Assembly (NCBI GenBank): GCA_022497155.1
Contig: MU385716.1
Coordinates: 744,001-808,000, forward strand
Length of the DNA stretch: 64,000 bases
Direction: 5' to 3'
Source: Whalleya microplaca
Taxonomy: Eukaryota > Ascomycota > Sordariomycetes > Xylariales > Xylariaceae
A program made the position numbers and the translations under genes. Of this stretch, positions 35,315 through 46,333 are shown in pieces. Numbering within the stretch: position 1 is the first letter of the stretch; each line of letters opens with the position of its first letter. The notes below the pieces were generated by a model. That model did no database searches. It saw only the letters and a program-made list of their open reading frames with translations, and was not told the DNA's origin.

Positions 35315-36709
35315 TCATGATGATTTGCCGGGAGTTCCAACACGTATCTGACGCTTCAAAATTTCTCTTTTTTTATCCTTCCTCGTTTCGTCCACAATAA
35401 TTCCTAAGCCCTGCCCCAGGCCGTGCTTCGCTCTCGACAAGATGCTCCTGACCTTTGGCACTGGTGATGCTCTGTTAGGACCCTCATTATGACGAGCCTT
35501 GTTCTGCTTAGCCGCCAAGCTGTCGCTGCTCGGGGTAGGGACAGGGCGGAGAACCTTCGCGAAATCAGAGAAGCTAGATACCCGCTTATGTTTCTTGATG
35601 CTCTCGTCGTCCTCCTCGAAGACGCTCTGTGATACATCCGAGCTGTCCGCGGACGGCGGGAAAGGCGTCTTGACATAATTGTCCGCCAACGGCCGCTCCT
35701 TTAGCTGGAGCGGTGGGGGCACGGGATGATGTTTGCTTGCTGTCGGCCTCGTAGAGAATCCATCATTCTTCGCTACGGCAAAAGAAATCTTCGGGTCGGG
35801 AATTGATGCTAACTTGCCCTTACTGGAGCTACCGCCAAGATAGCCGTAGGCAGATTGTCTATTGCGAGCAGCTTGATGCTGCTGAGCACCAGAGGACCGA
35901 AATGTGCGCCTGACGTCAGGTGCTGGCTCTCCAAAGCTCAGGGGGTCCATCGCGACACTACTAACTGGGCTACCTGGATCACTGTAACGCAGATTGATTT
36001 TATGAAGCTGAGGATGAAGCGATTCTGATTGTGTAGAAGTCCCTTGTAGGCTCGTCGAGAGGCGCTTCGTAGGATCGTTCCAGATTAAGGAGTGCTGCCT
36101 ACTCCGTCGGTTTGATACTATGCTGCTTCTCGCCCAAGAGTTGTGCTTTGTGTCAGGGGTATGATCGGGCTCTGAGATAGTCATATCGCAACTATGCTCA
36201 GACGCCGATCCGTCTGGTGAAAGTGGTGAAACCACATATGGATTGTGAGGGTCTGCTTCAGACAAAGCGGCTGAGAGCGGGCTGACTATCATCGCATCTT
36301 TGGTTTTCAACTCCAATGGCCGGTGGACTGAACGCCTTGGCTGTGGCGAGGTTATATCCTGATGTTGTTGCGGTTGTGGCGTATCGATGTTCGACTGAGG
36401 ACGAACCATTGCCAACGCTTCCTCATCTAAAGCGCCAGCAAAGCTAGTAGGGTGATCATCATTGCTCTGACTAAAGGGTAAACGTGATTTCGGTATTGGA
36501 TGACGTTGTGCATCTTCATCAGGAGAACTGTACACAGATGAGGCGTTGGACATTGGCCGTGGTGGGAGTGCCCTATGAATGTATTCCGACACAGCCTTCG
36601 GCGGTGTGTACTGCTGATGCCCGGCTGGCTTCCATTCCATTCCTTTTAATAATCTCAGGCGTTGGTTGGTGCCATCAACATTCCCGCCTTCGTTGTGAGG
36701 CGAGTCCAT
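35315..36709 (-). CDS. disordered protein of unknown function
   Basis: 464 aa, single exon, ATG at 36709. Rich in Ser, Pro, His, Gln and Asp with short motifs (RALPPRPMSNASSVYSSP; KTPFPPSADSSDVSQSVF) that look like phosphorylation and SH3-ligand sites. The C-terminal ~70 residues are basic and could form an amphipathic helix (KVRSILSRAKHGLGQGLGI, then DETRKDKKREILKRQIRV). No fold or catalytic motif and no signal peptide. It resembles the many fungal scaffold-like proteins of signalling or polarity, but nothing specific is recognised. Sustained coding composition over 1.4 kb makes it a real gene. Confidence 0.75.
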   Translation of the reverse strand: MDSPHNEGGNVDGTNQRLRLLKGMEWKPAGHQQYTPPKAVSEYIHRALPPRPMSNASSVYSSPDEDAQRHPIPKSRLPFSQSNDDHPTSFAGALDEEALAMVRPQSNIDTPQPQQHQDITSPQPRRSVHRPLELKTKDAMIVSPLSAALSEADPHNPYVVSPLSPDGSASEHSCDMTISEPDHTPDTKHNSWARSSIVSNRRSRQHSLIWNDPTKRLSTSLQGTSTQSESLHPQLHKINLRYSDPGSPVSSVAMDPLSFGEPAPDVRRTFRSSGAQQHQAARNRQSAYGYLGGSSSKGKLASIPDPKISFAVAKNDGFSTRPTASKHHPVPPPLQLKERPLADNYVKTPFPPSADSSDVSQSVFEEDDESIKKHKRVSSFSDFAKVLRPVPTPSSDSLAAKQNKARHNEGPNRASPVPKVRSILSRAKHGLGQGLGIIVDETRKDKKREILKRQIRVGTPGKSS

Positions 36710-37562
36710 CTTGTTGGCAATTGAATATCTTCTCTCTTCTGACGGTCCGAGACTGCAGATGAGGAATCATGTTGCCTGCGCGCAAGCCATGCATGTAAGC
36801 TCTGCCCCAATAGATGAACAAGGAAATACACTAGGAGTACCTAGTTTGTTTCCGGATCTGGGTGGTTTTTGGTGGAACGTTGACTTCTTTGTCGATGAAT
36901 CGCCAACAAAGAGGGTTATGTACATGAAGGCGGCATTTGCCGAACATTAGTTTTTGGCATTCAGCATGATAAAAATGTGAAATTGTTGGAATTCAATGGA
37001 CTTCACAGTAGACTTTCACCCAAGACGATGGATATATATAGGAATGATTAAGTTTGTCGATATAAGTAGATTTAGCATCATCGCCAGCTCGTTTGGCATA
37101 TATCCTAGTTTGAATTAAGGAGTGGTAAAGGGCCTCTTGGATTCTGTATCTGAATATTCAGAGATTTCTTATATTGACTGTGGTTCGCCAGACTTTAATC
37201 CTGCATAGTAACGGAGATAATATTTATAGGCTAGTGCGATCTTCTTCACAACCTTCCAAGACGATGGAGTAGAAATCCGACTCGATATGCGGCGCCGTCC
37301 ATCTTCAAGATTCGTAGCATACCATTCACAATTCTGCTTCAAAGAGTCAGACTTATTGCGTTCTTGAGTTCTAGAGGCGGCTCAGAAGTGACGCTTTCAG
37401 GAAGTACGTTTACGGGCTGCTTGTGTGTACCATCGGGTGCCCATTCGCATTGAAAGGGGCACTACTTGATAAAAGCGTAAGCAGTGTTTCGATTTTGACA
37501 GACCTGGTCACAAGCTATTCAAACTCGCATATTGTAGTGCTTTGGATATATCCTTACCTTAG
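36710..37562. other. intergenic
   Basis: 850 A/T-rich bases between the unknown gene's start and the SDR stop. Nothing recognised. Confidence 0.5.
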
Positions 37563-38649
37563 TTAGTGTATAGTTAGTACATCTTTCTGAGTATTTCTAA
37601 CCCTATTTTGGTACCACCATGGGAGGCCCCTCAGTAGAGCCACGGGTTTGTAACGGCCAGGTATGAATACCTGACCACTATTACCAGCTAAGATGTGTTT
37701 CAAGATAACATCCGCTACAGCCTCAGGCTCTAACAGACGTGCTTTGAAATTACCATCCTTATGGAGCTCTTCTAGTAACGGAGTTCGAATGTAGGTAGGA
37801 TGAATGATACTAGAGATTGAATAATCAGCCAGATCCAGTTCATCGTTAATAAAGCGGAAATCATCTGAAGGATTGCATCAAACGCCACTGACCTGGTCCG
37901 AACCTTCTTCGCATTGTACGTATGCTTGAGCTCTTGTGCCAATCCCTCGTGAAATGCGAGTGCTCCCGCTTTCGTACAAGCATAGTCGACATTCCGCACT
38001 CCGGCAACGAAGCTAGCCATACTGGCAATGGATACGATGTGGCCATGATTGCGTTGCACCATCGCGGGCAGGAACTCTTTCACAACAAGGAAATGGGCAA
38101 TGATGTTCACGTCGAAAATGCGACGAATTTCATCTTCTCCAGTATCAAGTATAGTATTCTTGTGCATGATGCCTGCATTGTTGACTAGAACCGTCGGGTC
38201 GCCGTGATCAGACCGGATCTTCTGAGCGACCTCTCTGAGGCTTGCCGAAGAAGTGACCTCCGATTGGTAAAAGTACGCATTTGCAGCTTATAGAGCTCGA
38301 TTAGCAGAACGTTATTTGGCAAGGGGGGCGACTAACGCAAAGGTGTTTTTGGAGGCACGATATCGAGGCTGATGACTTTGATACACTGCTTGGCCAGCTT
38401 GCGCACCAGCAAATCCCCCAAGCCACCGGAGCCTCCAGTAACAAGAACTACTTCCTTCCGCCAATCATACGAATCTTTGCTGAAGTTATTCGCAACAGCT
38501 TGGGAGAGTGAATTGTTGAATTTTCGCAAAACTCCAATTGCAAAGAGCAAAGACACACCCAATCGTAGCTTGGTTGAGGTCTTGGACCACTGTGCTGCAA
38601 GGGTAGAAAGCCAAACCACCCCTTGCTTGGTAAGTAACTCGAGCGCCAT
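37563..38649 (-). CDS. membrane-anchored short-chain dehydrogenase/reductase
   Basis: 317 aa, three exons: 38649-38337, 38286-37893 and 37809-37563 (phases 1 and 2). An N-terminal hydrophobic anchor (LRLGVSLLFAIGVL, ~29-42) precedes the Rossmann fold. Cofactor motif TGGSGGLG is at 71-78, then NNAG (VLVNNAGIMHKN), the catalytic Ser in IVSIASMASF and Y-x3-K in DYACTKAG. The post-catalytic phrase IIHPTYIRTPLLEEL is rebuilt only by the last splice. The architecture matches the RDH10/17-beta-HSD11-type SDRs of ER or lipid-droplet membranes, which act on retinoid, steroid or lipid alcohols. It is divergent from the alpha/beta hydrolase 461 bases away, so they may be co-expressed. Confidence 0.9.
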
Positions 38650-39110
38650 GAATTCGTTTCAATATCGTTTCAATATGAGTGCTTAAGGTCAAGATTGACA
38701 ATCACCTCTGGATAATCAGGAAGCTTATGTTTGTGATACGGCTTATAATATATTCCAGAAAAGGTCCGAGTTGTAATTGTGTGGAGTGTGTTACTAAACT
38801 AGAACTATGTACGCATAAATAATCTGGGTTACATAGTATGTCGTCGGTCGGTGTATGTACTTTTTACCCAATTTTTTTTGTGTTGGTTCTTTCTCCGCAT
38901 CAGCCATGCGCGGCTGCAGTCCGCGGACCAAGCCACGGGCCAACTCACTCCCGTCGACATATCGATCTCGGGTCGATTAACCCCCCGCATGAGCGTTTGG
39001 CCTCTTTCTTTAATAGCCCGCCATTCGAACCCCTGAGCCCTATCAACCCTCAATGATATCACCCCTTTTCTACCAGCCTAGCATACCTGTACCCAAGTGT
39101 ATTTGCTACG
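38650..39110. promoter_or_regulatory. divergent promoter region, SDR and alpha/beta hydrolase
   Basis: 461 bases between two divergently transcribed metabolic genes. No other gene fits. It includes TATAATATAT near 38745 on the SDR side. Shared regulation is inferred from the arrangement only. Confidence 0.45.
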
Positions 39111-40025
39111 ATGACGGCAAAGCCACATAATCTGGAGATAGTCTCGACACGGAATAAGAATAAAATCGCTGTAACGGTCTACCGTTACGACACTTGGGAT
39201 GGACCAACGCCTGTTATAGTCATGGCCCATGGGATAGGGGCCATCAAAGCTGGCGGCCTGTCCCCATTTGCTGATGTCTTCAACTCGGCCGGTTACGCAG
39301 CAGTAACGTTCGATTACATCGGCTTCGGAGCGAGTGAAGGCAACCCACGAAATCTTCTCTATGTGAGAGACCAGCTCCAAGATTACCGGGACGTCATTGC
39401 GTGGGTGCGTGGAGCAGAGCAAAGAAGTTGGGTAGACCCTCGTAATATCGTGGCATGGGGGACCAGCTTTGGAGGGATGCATGTTTCAGCACTTATGGCT
39501 GAGGACCATGAACTGAAGGCTGGCATCTTACAGTGTCCTCTCGTGGACGGGCTTGCTGGCTCTTTGCAGATACCATTGATCACGTCCTTGCAACTGACGG
39601 CTGTCGCTATTATGGATGCCATCGGAGCGCTTTTCGGTGCTAGAGAGCCGCGTTATATCGACCTCACTAGTGATGGCTCGACACCTGCAATTATGGCATC
39701 CCCTGAGGTCATAGAAGGCTGGGCACGCGTTGCACCTGAAAATGGCGAGACGTGGCCGAATGTGATCACAGGCCGGTCTCTCTTTAGTATAATGGCTGCG
39801 AGACCACTTCTATCCATACACAAAAGTACAGCACCACTTCTTGTTGTCTTGCCAACCTGGGACCATGAAGCATCTTTAGATGCAGCAGAAGAGTGTGTCC
39901 GACGTGCTCCACTTGGTGAAGGCCTACGAGTCGCAGGTGGCCATTTTGACCTTTATAAAGGCGGTCCGTCCTTCGATGCCAATGTAAAGGGCCAATTGGA
40001 ATTTCTAAAACGTGTTCTTAGCTAG
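39111..40025 (+). CDS. alpha/beta hydrolase (fungal secondary-metabolism/DLH-like type)
   Basis: 304 aa, single exon. Oxyanion segment MAHGIGAIKAGGL; nucleophile elbow G117-T-S119-F-G-G; acid Asp251 in LPTWDHEAS; His278 in VAGGHFDLYKGG, so the triad is complete. There is no signal peptide and it is probably cytosolic. The pattern matches the family that includes fungal polyketide-releasing hydrolases and X-Pro-dipeptidyl-peptidase-like esterases. The substrate is unknown. Flanked by an SDR (divergent) and a saccharopine-dehydrogenase-like reductase (convergent). Confidence 0.88.
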   Translation: MTAKPHNLEIVSTRNKNKIAVTVYRYDTWDGPTPVIVMAHGIGAIKAGGLSPFADVFNSAGYAAVTFDYIGFGASEGNPRNLLYVRDQLQDYRDVIAWVRGAEQRSWVDPRNIVAWGTSFGGMHVSALMAEDHELKAGILQCPLVDGLAGSLQIPLITSLQLTAVAIMDAIGALFGAREPRYIDLTSDGSTPAIMASPEVIEGWARVAPENGETWPNVITGRSLFSIMAARPLLSIHKSTAPLLVVLPTWDHEASLDAAEECVRRAPLGEGLRVAGGHFDLYKGGPSFDANVKGQLEFLKRVLS

Positions 40026-40460
40026 CATATACAATCAGAAAACATGTAGGTAGGCTTTCACAGTTATCACAGTTATGGTTTGTGTAACCGCCATCTAGGT
40101 ATTGCCGTGATTGCCACTACTTGTCGAGTGGCATTGAGAGTTGTATTCTCCCGAGTGGTCTCCCACATTTATTAGGAAGATCCTGATAGGTAAATACCTA
40201 CTAGGCTCTCGGGGCCACTTTTCCCCGAAGTCTGTGAGGTTAAAAGGGGGTCTACACCTAGGTAACAACTACCCCTATCATGACAACATTCCTATATATA
40301 TCTAAGTGTAGGTTATATATATAAGGAATAGTTCAAGGTGTTGTGTAGAAGCACTCGATCCATAATAGTACTTTAAGCCAGGCCGGATATGATGTCTCAC
40401 CTAAACTGAGTAGTGAAACTGAATGTATTCAAAGAAACGCTCATGATGAAGAATTCACGG
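40026..40460. other. convergent spacer
   Basis: 435 bases between gene 3' ends with several TACCTA/TAGGTA half-sites. No gene seen. Confidence 0.5.
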
Positions 40461-41910
40461 TTATGTATCTATAATTCTAGTTTGGATAGAAACCCCGACA
40501 ACATCCAACCGATCGACATAATCCTGTCCTAACACGGCAGGGGTTGAGAAGCCAGCAAACTCTTTTGCAATTGCATCATTGGAAAGAATGACCATTGCTG
40601 CCTCTGCTAATAGCAAGCCCGAAAGTGGATATGGGCCATTCTCGTAGGAAAGTATGCCTAAAGCCCGGGACGGCTTGGCCGACTGTTGGTCTGCTATAGC
40701 TATGCCACGATATTCGACGCGATCATCTTTACCATCTTGTTTGGTAGGACCCTGGCCGGGTGCATAAATGAAGTTCCGAGCCAACCACCGAACAGGGGGC
40801 AGAAGAAGAGCCAGCATGCCGAGTCGGAATCCAATATGTATCAAGATTCCAACGATTGGGTTCCGTACATTGACATGTATCTGTGCTTGATAATCTCGTC
40901 CATAAAGCTTCGGCATCATAGTGCTGCTGCGATGCATAGTTGCTGCGTCGCACATTTCGGCTGGAGAGGACGTAAGATTGCCAAGTTCTGGGATGAAGCG
41001 AATGCCAAAAAGCTTCTGGGTGGTGCTTCTCCTAATCGACTTCGGGGCTTGTGATCGAGGGTCATATGCTAAACAGAATGGATCATTCGCTTTGATAAGA
41101 TCAGAGAAGCTGTAATTCCCTATAACGTTGAGTATTGTTGAGAGGGTTCCCCCACTGGGTCCAGAAGCTCTGTAAACTATTAGAATAATGATACTCTTGT
41201 GCGATAGACTGCGTAGGCATACTCACTTCATTTCATGGATAGCAATTATCATGTCCTTGACACCAACCGAGTATCTCTCCTGAATAGACTTGACAAGCGC
41301 CCATGCTAGTATGTCAGGGGGCCCACTTTCAACTCCAGCGGATGGTATCATCTGGCTACAAATTAGAATGGATTATTCATGACGTGCGGATAACTGACAA
41401 GAGCTCCAGTCGATTTCGCCTTTACATGATATTTTGAGACAATCTCCCGGACCCATGGGGTCTCCCCGGTGCTGCGATAGGTGATTAGCATCCGAAAGCA
41501 TGCCGACAAGAAGAATAATTACACATCGAGGTAGTGTGTTCCATTGTTGGCGCAGGCCTCCACGACTGGCGTGGAATAGAGATGATAGGGGCCGACACAG
41601 TTGATGAGCACCCTGGTTTTCTTTGAAAGACCATCAAGTTCCGCTGGCTGAAGATTGACGACCAGAATCTCTACCAAGGAAATGAGTACATGCCATGATT
41701 ACTGTGGGTGACAAGCCTACCCGGATCCAGACGATCTGGATTCAGAAGTTTGATCTGTTTTTTGATATCTTCGAGTTTTCCGGCAGAACGACCCGCGATC
41801 CCCCATTTTAGATCGGAAGGAAGATGCTGTACAATATGTTCCGCACACAGCTTTCCAGTATAGCCAGTCGTGCCTAGAAGCACAATATCGAGATCACGAG
41901 ATGAAGCCAT
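40461..41910 (-). CDS. saccharopine-dehydrogenase-like oxidoreductase (trans-acting enoyl-reductase type)
   Basis: 414 aa, five exons: 41910-41721, 41670-41523, 41471-41399, 41351-41227 and 41169-40461 (phases 1, 2, 0, 2). N-terminal Rossmann motif IVLLGTTGYTGKLCAEHI with GxTGxxG, then IAGRSAGKLEDI, VLINCVGPYHLYSTPVVEAC and THYLDVTGETPW. These are typical of the membrane-associated saccharopine-dehydrogenase-like family found in fungi, animals and mycobacteria. A hydrophobic helix (GMLALLLPPVRWLARNFIY) near residue 300 suggests membrane contact. It is not expected to act in lysine biosynthesis. Possible roles are lipid or polyketide enoyl reduction. Exon 3 is only 73 bases. Confidence 0.87.
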
Positions 41911-43337
41911 GAGACAAAATGGCCTTGATGACTTGCACTTAGGGTCACTGGAGATCCTGAAGTCATAGAGTAAGTATATTTATCTACCATAGTTCATGGT
42001 CACGTGTGCTGAAATCGGATTTGCTAATGATACCACCCCGATGCCGAGGTTTAACGCTCGGCCTATTATGAGGCCGACTAGCAAGTGAGTTGCCATTGTG
42101 AAAGTTCACAAAGGGCTCCTTGTGGAAGTGGTTTGATCATAGTGCGACTGTGCGAAGAAGTTGAAATGCATCAACTGCTTGTCCTACTGTGAGGCCCTGC
42201 ATGGCCATGGTTATGGATGTGGCTCTCCTTACATACGCCACACAGCCACATCAGTAGCCAGCAATATGTACCTAGGTAGGGTCCCAGAACAAAATGTCCT
42301 GGGAGGGAGGGATCCCCCCATCAATCTTATTATAACTTTTTACAAACGCTCACTTGCTTGGCCATGTGACAACCATAATTGTCGAGGGATAGTCAGCTGA
42401 AATCCAAACACATTGAAACAGCATTGCTTGTGACTAGTACTCACCCTCGTGCTAGTTACCATACCTGTTAATAGAGAAACGGTGAAGAATTGTTAAAGAT
42501 GCCCCTGTCTTTACGTATGGGTACCATTACCTGTATGTGTGTATGCTACGGATATACCCGAACGAGATTCTCGATTTTGATTCGTTGATTTAGCACACTT
42601 GCCAGCAGACTGGAATGCGGACGGGAATCGACTTATAAGCTAAAGGTTATCTGCTGGTGAGATCCCGAGAGTTCATGTCAGATCAACCGATAAGTAGTGA
42701 AGGGTACATATATACACTCGTCAGAGAGGCAGAGAAGATTGTCACAAGCCACAAGCACCGGACAGCTGCAGCCTGACGGCACTGAACTAACTATATACTT
42801 AAGTAGGTTAGGGAAAAGCACGGGCCCGGGGCTCCCCCACCAGTCGCCATGCTGCACTTCGCAGAGCTGAAAGTGACACTCGCTACCTCGAGCACTATCA
42901 GCTGTCACATAAGCACTTGCATTTCCATCCTCTCCAACGCCACAATTCTCCGCCATACAGAAAACACCTGACTGCCTGTCAGTCAATCTAAACTTTGTTA
43001 GAATTATAAAGTATAACACGAGCCGATAGCGTTCGTGTTTATGTGAGTCAACACACTGAGCACACCTCTGATAACCATGGCAGTTGATACTATTACGAGT
43101 CTCCTTCCTGTCGTTCGACCATTAATAAGCTAGCATAGCAGGAATAGCTAATATTCAGTCTTGTCCCAGAGTCTAGCATAACTCCATCTGTTGTCATAGA
43201 ACAATCCCAGTCCACCCCCCCGGGTTCCTCTCAAATACGCTTTCTGTCATCCTGTGATGAAAGCTATTTTCCCTGTAGCTCACGGGCTTCTTTGCGACGA
43301 AAGGTTCCAGGGAAATATTATACAGAACTAGGCAACC
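41911..43337. other. intergenic with TACCTAGGTA palindrome
   Basis: 1.43 kb between divergently oriented genes. An exact TACCTAGGTA is at 42269-42278. A 113-codon minus ORF (42678-43019) is Cys-containing but lacks a signal peptide or recognisable fold, so it is not called. Confidence 0.5.
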
Positions 43338-45611
43338 ATGCCTCCCCGCCAGCAGAGCCAATTGAAGCGCGTCCGGGTATGTTATTAACCTTCTGCCTAT
43401 AATATGCCCACTCTTGTTAATGTCTGTTCAGGATTCACCGACCAGTCCCGACACCGACTCCAAGAAGCCCCGTCGATCCGGCCGCTTGTCGCAAAAGGCG
43501 GAGACTGGCTCCGAACAGCTGAAAACTCCTGTCACCAGGAACAAGCAGAAGCTCCCTTCGCCCGTCACAAATCAAGCAGGCAGCGAAGAGTTATATAAAG
43601 AGTCGACAGCTGAACCGCCTGGCGGACGGCCAAGCCAGGTCACACACAGAACGCCCGAAGAGACCTTCTCTCAGGGACAGGGCCTCTCTTCTCCACCGCA
43701 AGACACGCAGGCTTTCCAGGCTTCCCAGCTCGTCGACCCCAATGCTGCTCTTTCCGACGAAGTCGAGGATGAAGTTAAGGAGGGAGTATGGGGATACATT
43801 TACGATGTCAGTAAGGGCAATCGTCAGCAGTGTTTTGTCTTGAGGAAACGATCAGTATGCCCTGATTCGGATGATATCGCTGGGACATTGACCAAGGAGC
43901 AATCTGGTGCTCCTGCGCTCAGGCAGGAAGAGACGTTCGAGAAGTCAAAAATCAAGGGCATACCATCAGGAGGCTACCTGATTGGACGGCATCCTGAATG
44001 CGGTAGGCCTGTTGTCATATCATCCTAAGTGTATTACTAACATTTTGCAGATATTGTCATAGACGATCCTGTAGTGTCCAACCGACACTGCTTGATATTC
44101 ACTGAGAATAAAGGACAGGACACATTCGCCGTTCTTGAAGACTTGTCAAGCAACGGGACATTTGTGAACGAGGCCATCGTCGGACGAAATAAGCGTCGTG
44201 AGCTGCAAGAGCAGGATGAAATCGCCGTTATGGACAAGGCACGCTACATCTTCCGTTACCCGCGAAGTCGGTCTACTAGTGCTTTCCTACAACAATATAC
44301 CTTGCGTGAGCGGTTAGGCAAGGGTCATTTTGCCGAGGTCTTCCTGTGTGTGGAGAAGTCTACCGGCCAAAGATATGCCGTCAAAGTGTTCACGAAGCGA
44401 CCCGAAGTGGACGATCCGGCGAAAACCGAAGGCCTGCAGCAGGAGATCGCAGTTCTGATGAGCGTCAGTCATCCCAATGTTCTGTGCCTGAAGGACACAT
44501 TCAACGAGAAGAATGCTGTATATATGGTGCTGGAACTTGCGCCCGAAGGCGAATTGTTCAATCATATTGTTATGAAGCAAAAGTTGACTGAAGATGAGAC
44601 ACGGAAACTGTTCATTCAGTTGTTCCAGGGTATGAAGTACTTGGTGCGTAGTTTCATTCACCCGTTTGAGATTGCTTGCTAACACCATTAATAGCATGAC
44701 CGAAATATTGTTCATCGAGATATCAAACCCGAGAATATCTTGCTGGTTGACAAAGAAGCACATGTCAAGCTTGCTGATTTTGGTCTTGCCAAGATTATTG
44801 GGGAGGAGTCTTTCACAACTACTCTCTGTGGCACACCAAGTTATGTTGCTCCAGAAATCTTAGCAGAAGGACGACATAGGAAATACACAAAGGCCGTGGA
44901 CGTTTGGTCGCTGGGTGTGGTGTTATATATCTGCCTCTGTGGATTTCCCCCCTTCTCCGATGAACTCTACAGTCGTGACTTCCCGTACACCCTGCCGCAA
45001 CAGATCAAAAGCGGCCGCTTTGACTACCCTTCGCCCTACTGGGATTCCGTTGGTGACCCTGCCTGTAAGTCCATCTCGCTCTGTCCTTTATCATTTGTAG
45101 AATACTATAACAGGAACTGACGTCAACTACTTTTTTAGTGGATCTCATTGACAAGATGTTGGTGGTCGAACCAGAGAAGCGCTTCACCATTGATCAGTGT
45201 CTGTCACACCCGTGGCTAACCCAGAAACTGCCGGGTGTCAATGACAGCACGGATGGCCTTGTAGCAGGAATCGGAGGTCTCGATGTGAAACGGAGAGGTG
45301 TACACCGTGAACGAACCCTGCTCAGTTCCTTTAACTCGATTCACGTCACCCAAAAAGTCCCATTAAACCCCGACTCGAAGAAAGGCCCGTTGAAGGTCTA
45401 CGCCAAGAATCCGACTGCCGCTCCGCAGAACGCGGCAGCTAAGGAAGCTCGGCCGGCTGACCAGCGAGCTGCGAATGAGTTCATAGAGATGGGCGGTAAA
45501 GGAGACCAGCAGCTCTTCGCCGACGACTCTGCCAGTTTCTACTCCAAGACTGAAGCTGTGGCTGCCAAGGCCGGCAAAGGCAAGGGGAAGGCGAAAGCCA
45601 ATGGAAGGTAA
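43338..45611 (+). CDS. CHK2: CHK2/Cds1/Rad53-type checkpoint kinase
   Basis: Nuclear Ser/Thr kinase of the DNA-damage/replication checkpoint (the Neurospora homologue is PRD-4). 681 aa, five exons: 43338-43376, 43432-44002, 44051-44643, 44695-45064 and 45139-45611. A basic, SQ/TQ-containing N-terminus (SPPQDTQAFQASQ) offers PIKK sites. The single FHA domain (~175-270) has GGYLIGRHPECG, VVSNRHC and SSNGTFVN. The kinase domain starts near residue 286 with the glycine loop LGKGHFAEVF, then AVKVF, HRDIKPEN (Asp410), DFG (Asp429), GTPSYVAPE and DVWSLGVVLYICLCG. A basic Ala/Lys-rich tail ends KGKGKAKANGR, probably a nuclear localisation signal. One FHA domain, as in Cds1/Chk2, not two as in yeast Rad53. 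Confidence 0.95.
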
Positions 45612-46333
45612 TGGATGAATGATGGATTGGCATTTATTACGTTAAAGTGTACGGAGCAGATGAGGTTGGGGATGTTGATAGCTCTGCCGGGCGTTGCGCA
45701 CTTTCTGTTGAGCATGTAGCGGGAGATCTATCGGAGCTGTTAGGCCCCCGTTCATTAGTTCCGGGGCTTGTCATCTAGTTGCTAGGGGGGGCGACGTCTC
45801 ATTTGCGCCGAGTGGGAGGCGTTGGTCTTGCTTGGGGGGTTCAATAATTCAGCTACTTCGGGAGAATGGAGGTATGTGAACTCAAAAGGGGGTTAGTAGT
45901 AGTCTTAGTGTCATTGCATTATATCATATTATATACCTAGTACTCGATCATCGCGTCGTATCTGCTTCAACGCGGAGATTTGCATTTTATATGTTTTTCG
46001 ACGTCTTTGCAGAAGGATTGTATTACTTTGGAATGTTGGTGTTGTAGCTTGTAAGAGGATTTGCGGTTGAAGAGGAAGAGAGGCTGGGAGTGAGAAAGCG
46101 GCAACTGGAACCCGCCGCATTATGAAAATGATAAAGCACCAAGGGTGCTATGATCAATACACCTGGAGATATAATCCGACAAATATCCTATGATAAAGAA
46201 TCGCTTCTCATTTACGTAATAAAATTGTTCATGGGCAAGTAGTATAGCTCTAAAATCGTTATTTCAATGGAATATATATGCGCTATCTAGTATGGAGTGC
46301 TTGTACGAATTGATAGATGAAACCTCTTACTCA
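45612..46333. other. convergent spacer
   Basis: About 720 bases between the CHK2 stop and the murA-like stop. GC-poor in its right half. Nothing recognised; it marks the boundary between conserved fungal sequence and the mur pair. Confidence 0.5.

Noticed and set aside
24697..41910. Calling the accessory block a biosynthetic gene cluster
   Set aside because: No PKS, NRPS, terpene cyclase, DMATS or RiPP precursor was found, so only a cautious accessory-block statement is made.
42678..43019. 113-aa Cys-containing minus ORF, possible small secreted protein
   Set aside because: It has no signal peptide and no regular Cys spacing. The Cys content is compatible with chance.
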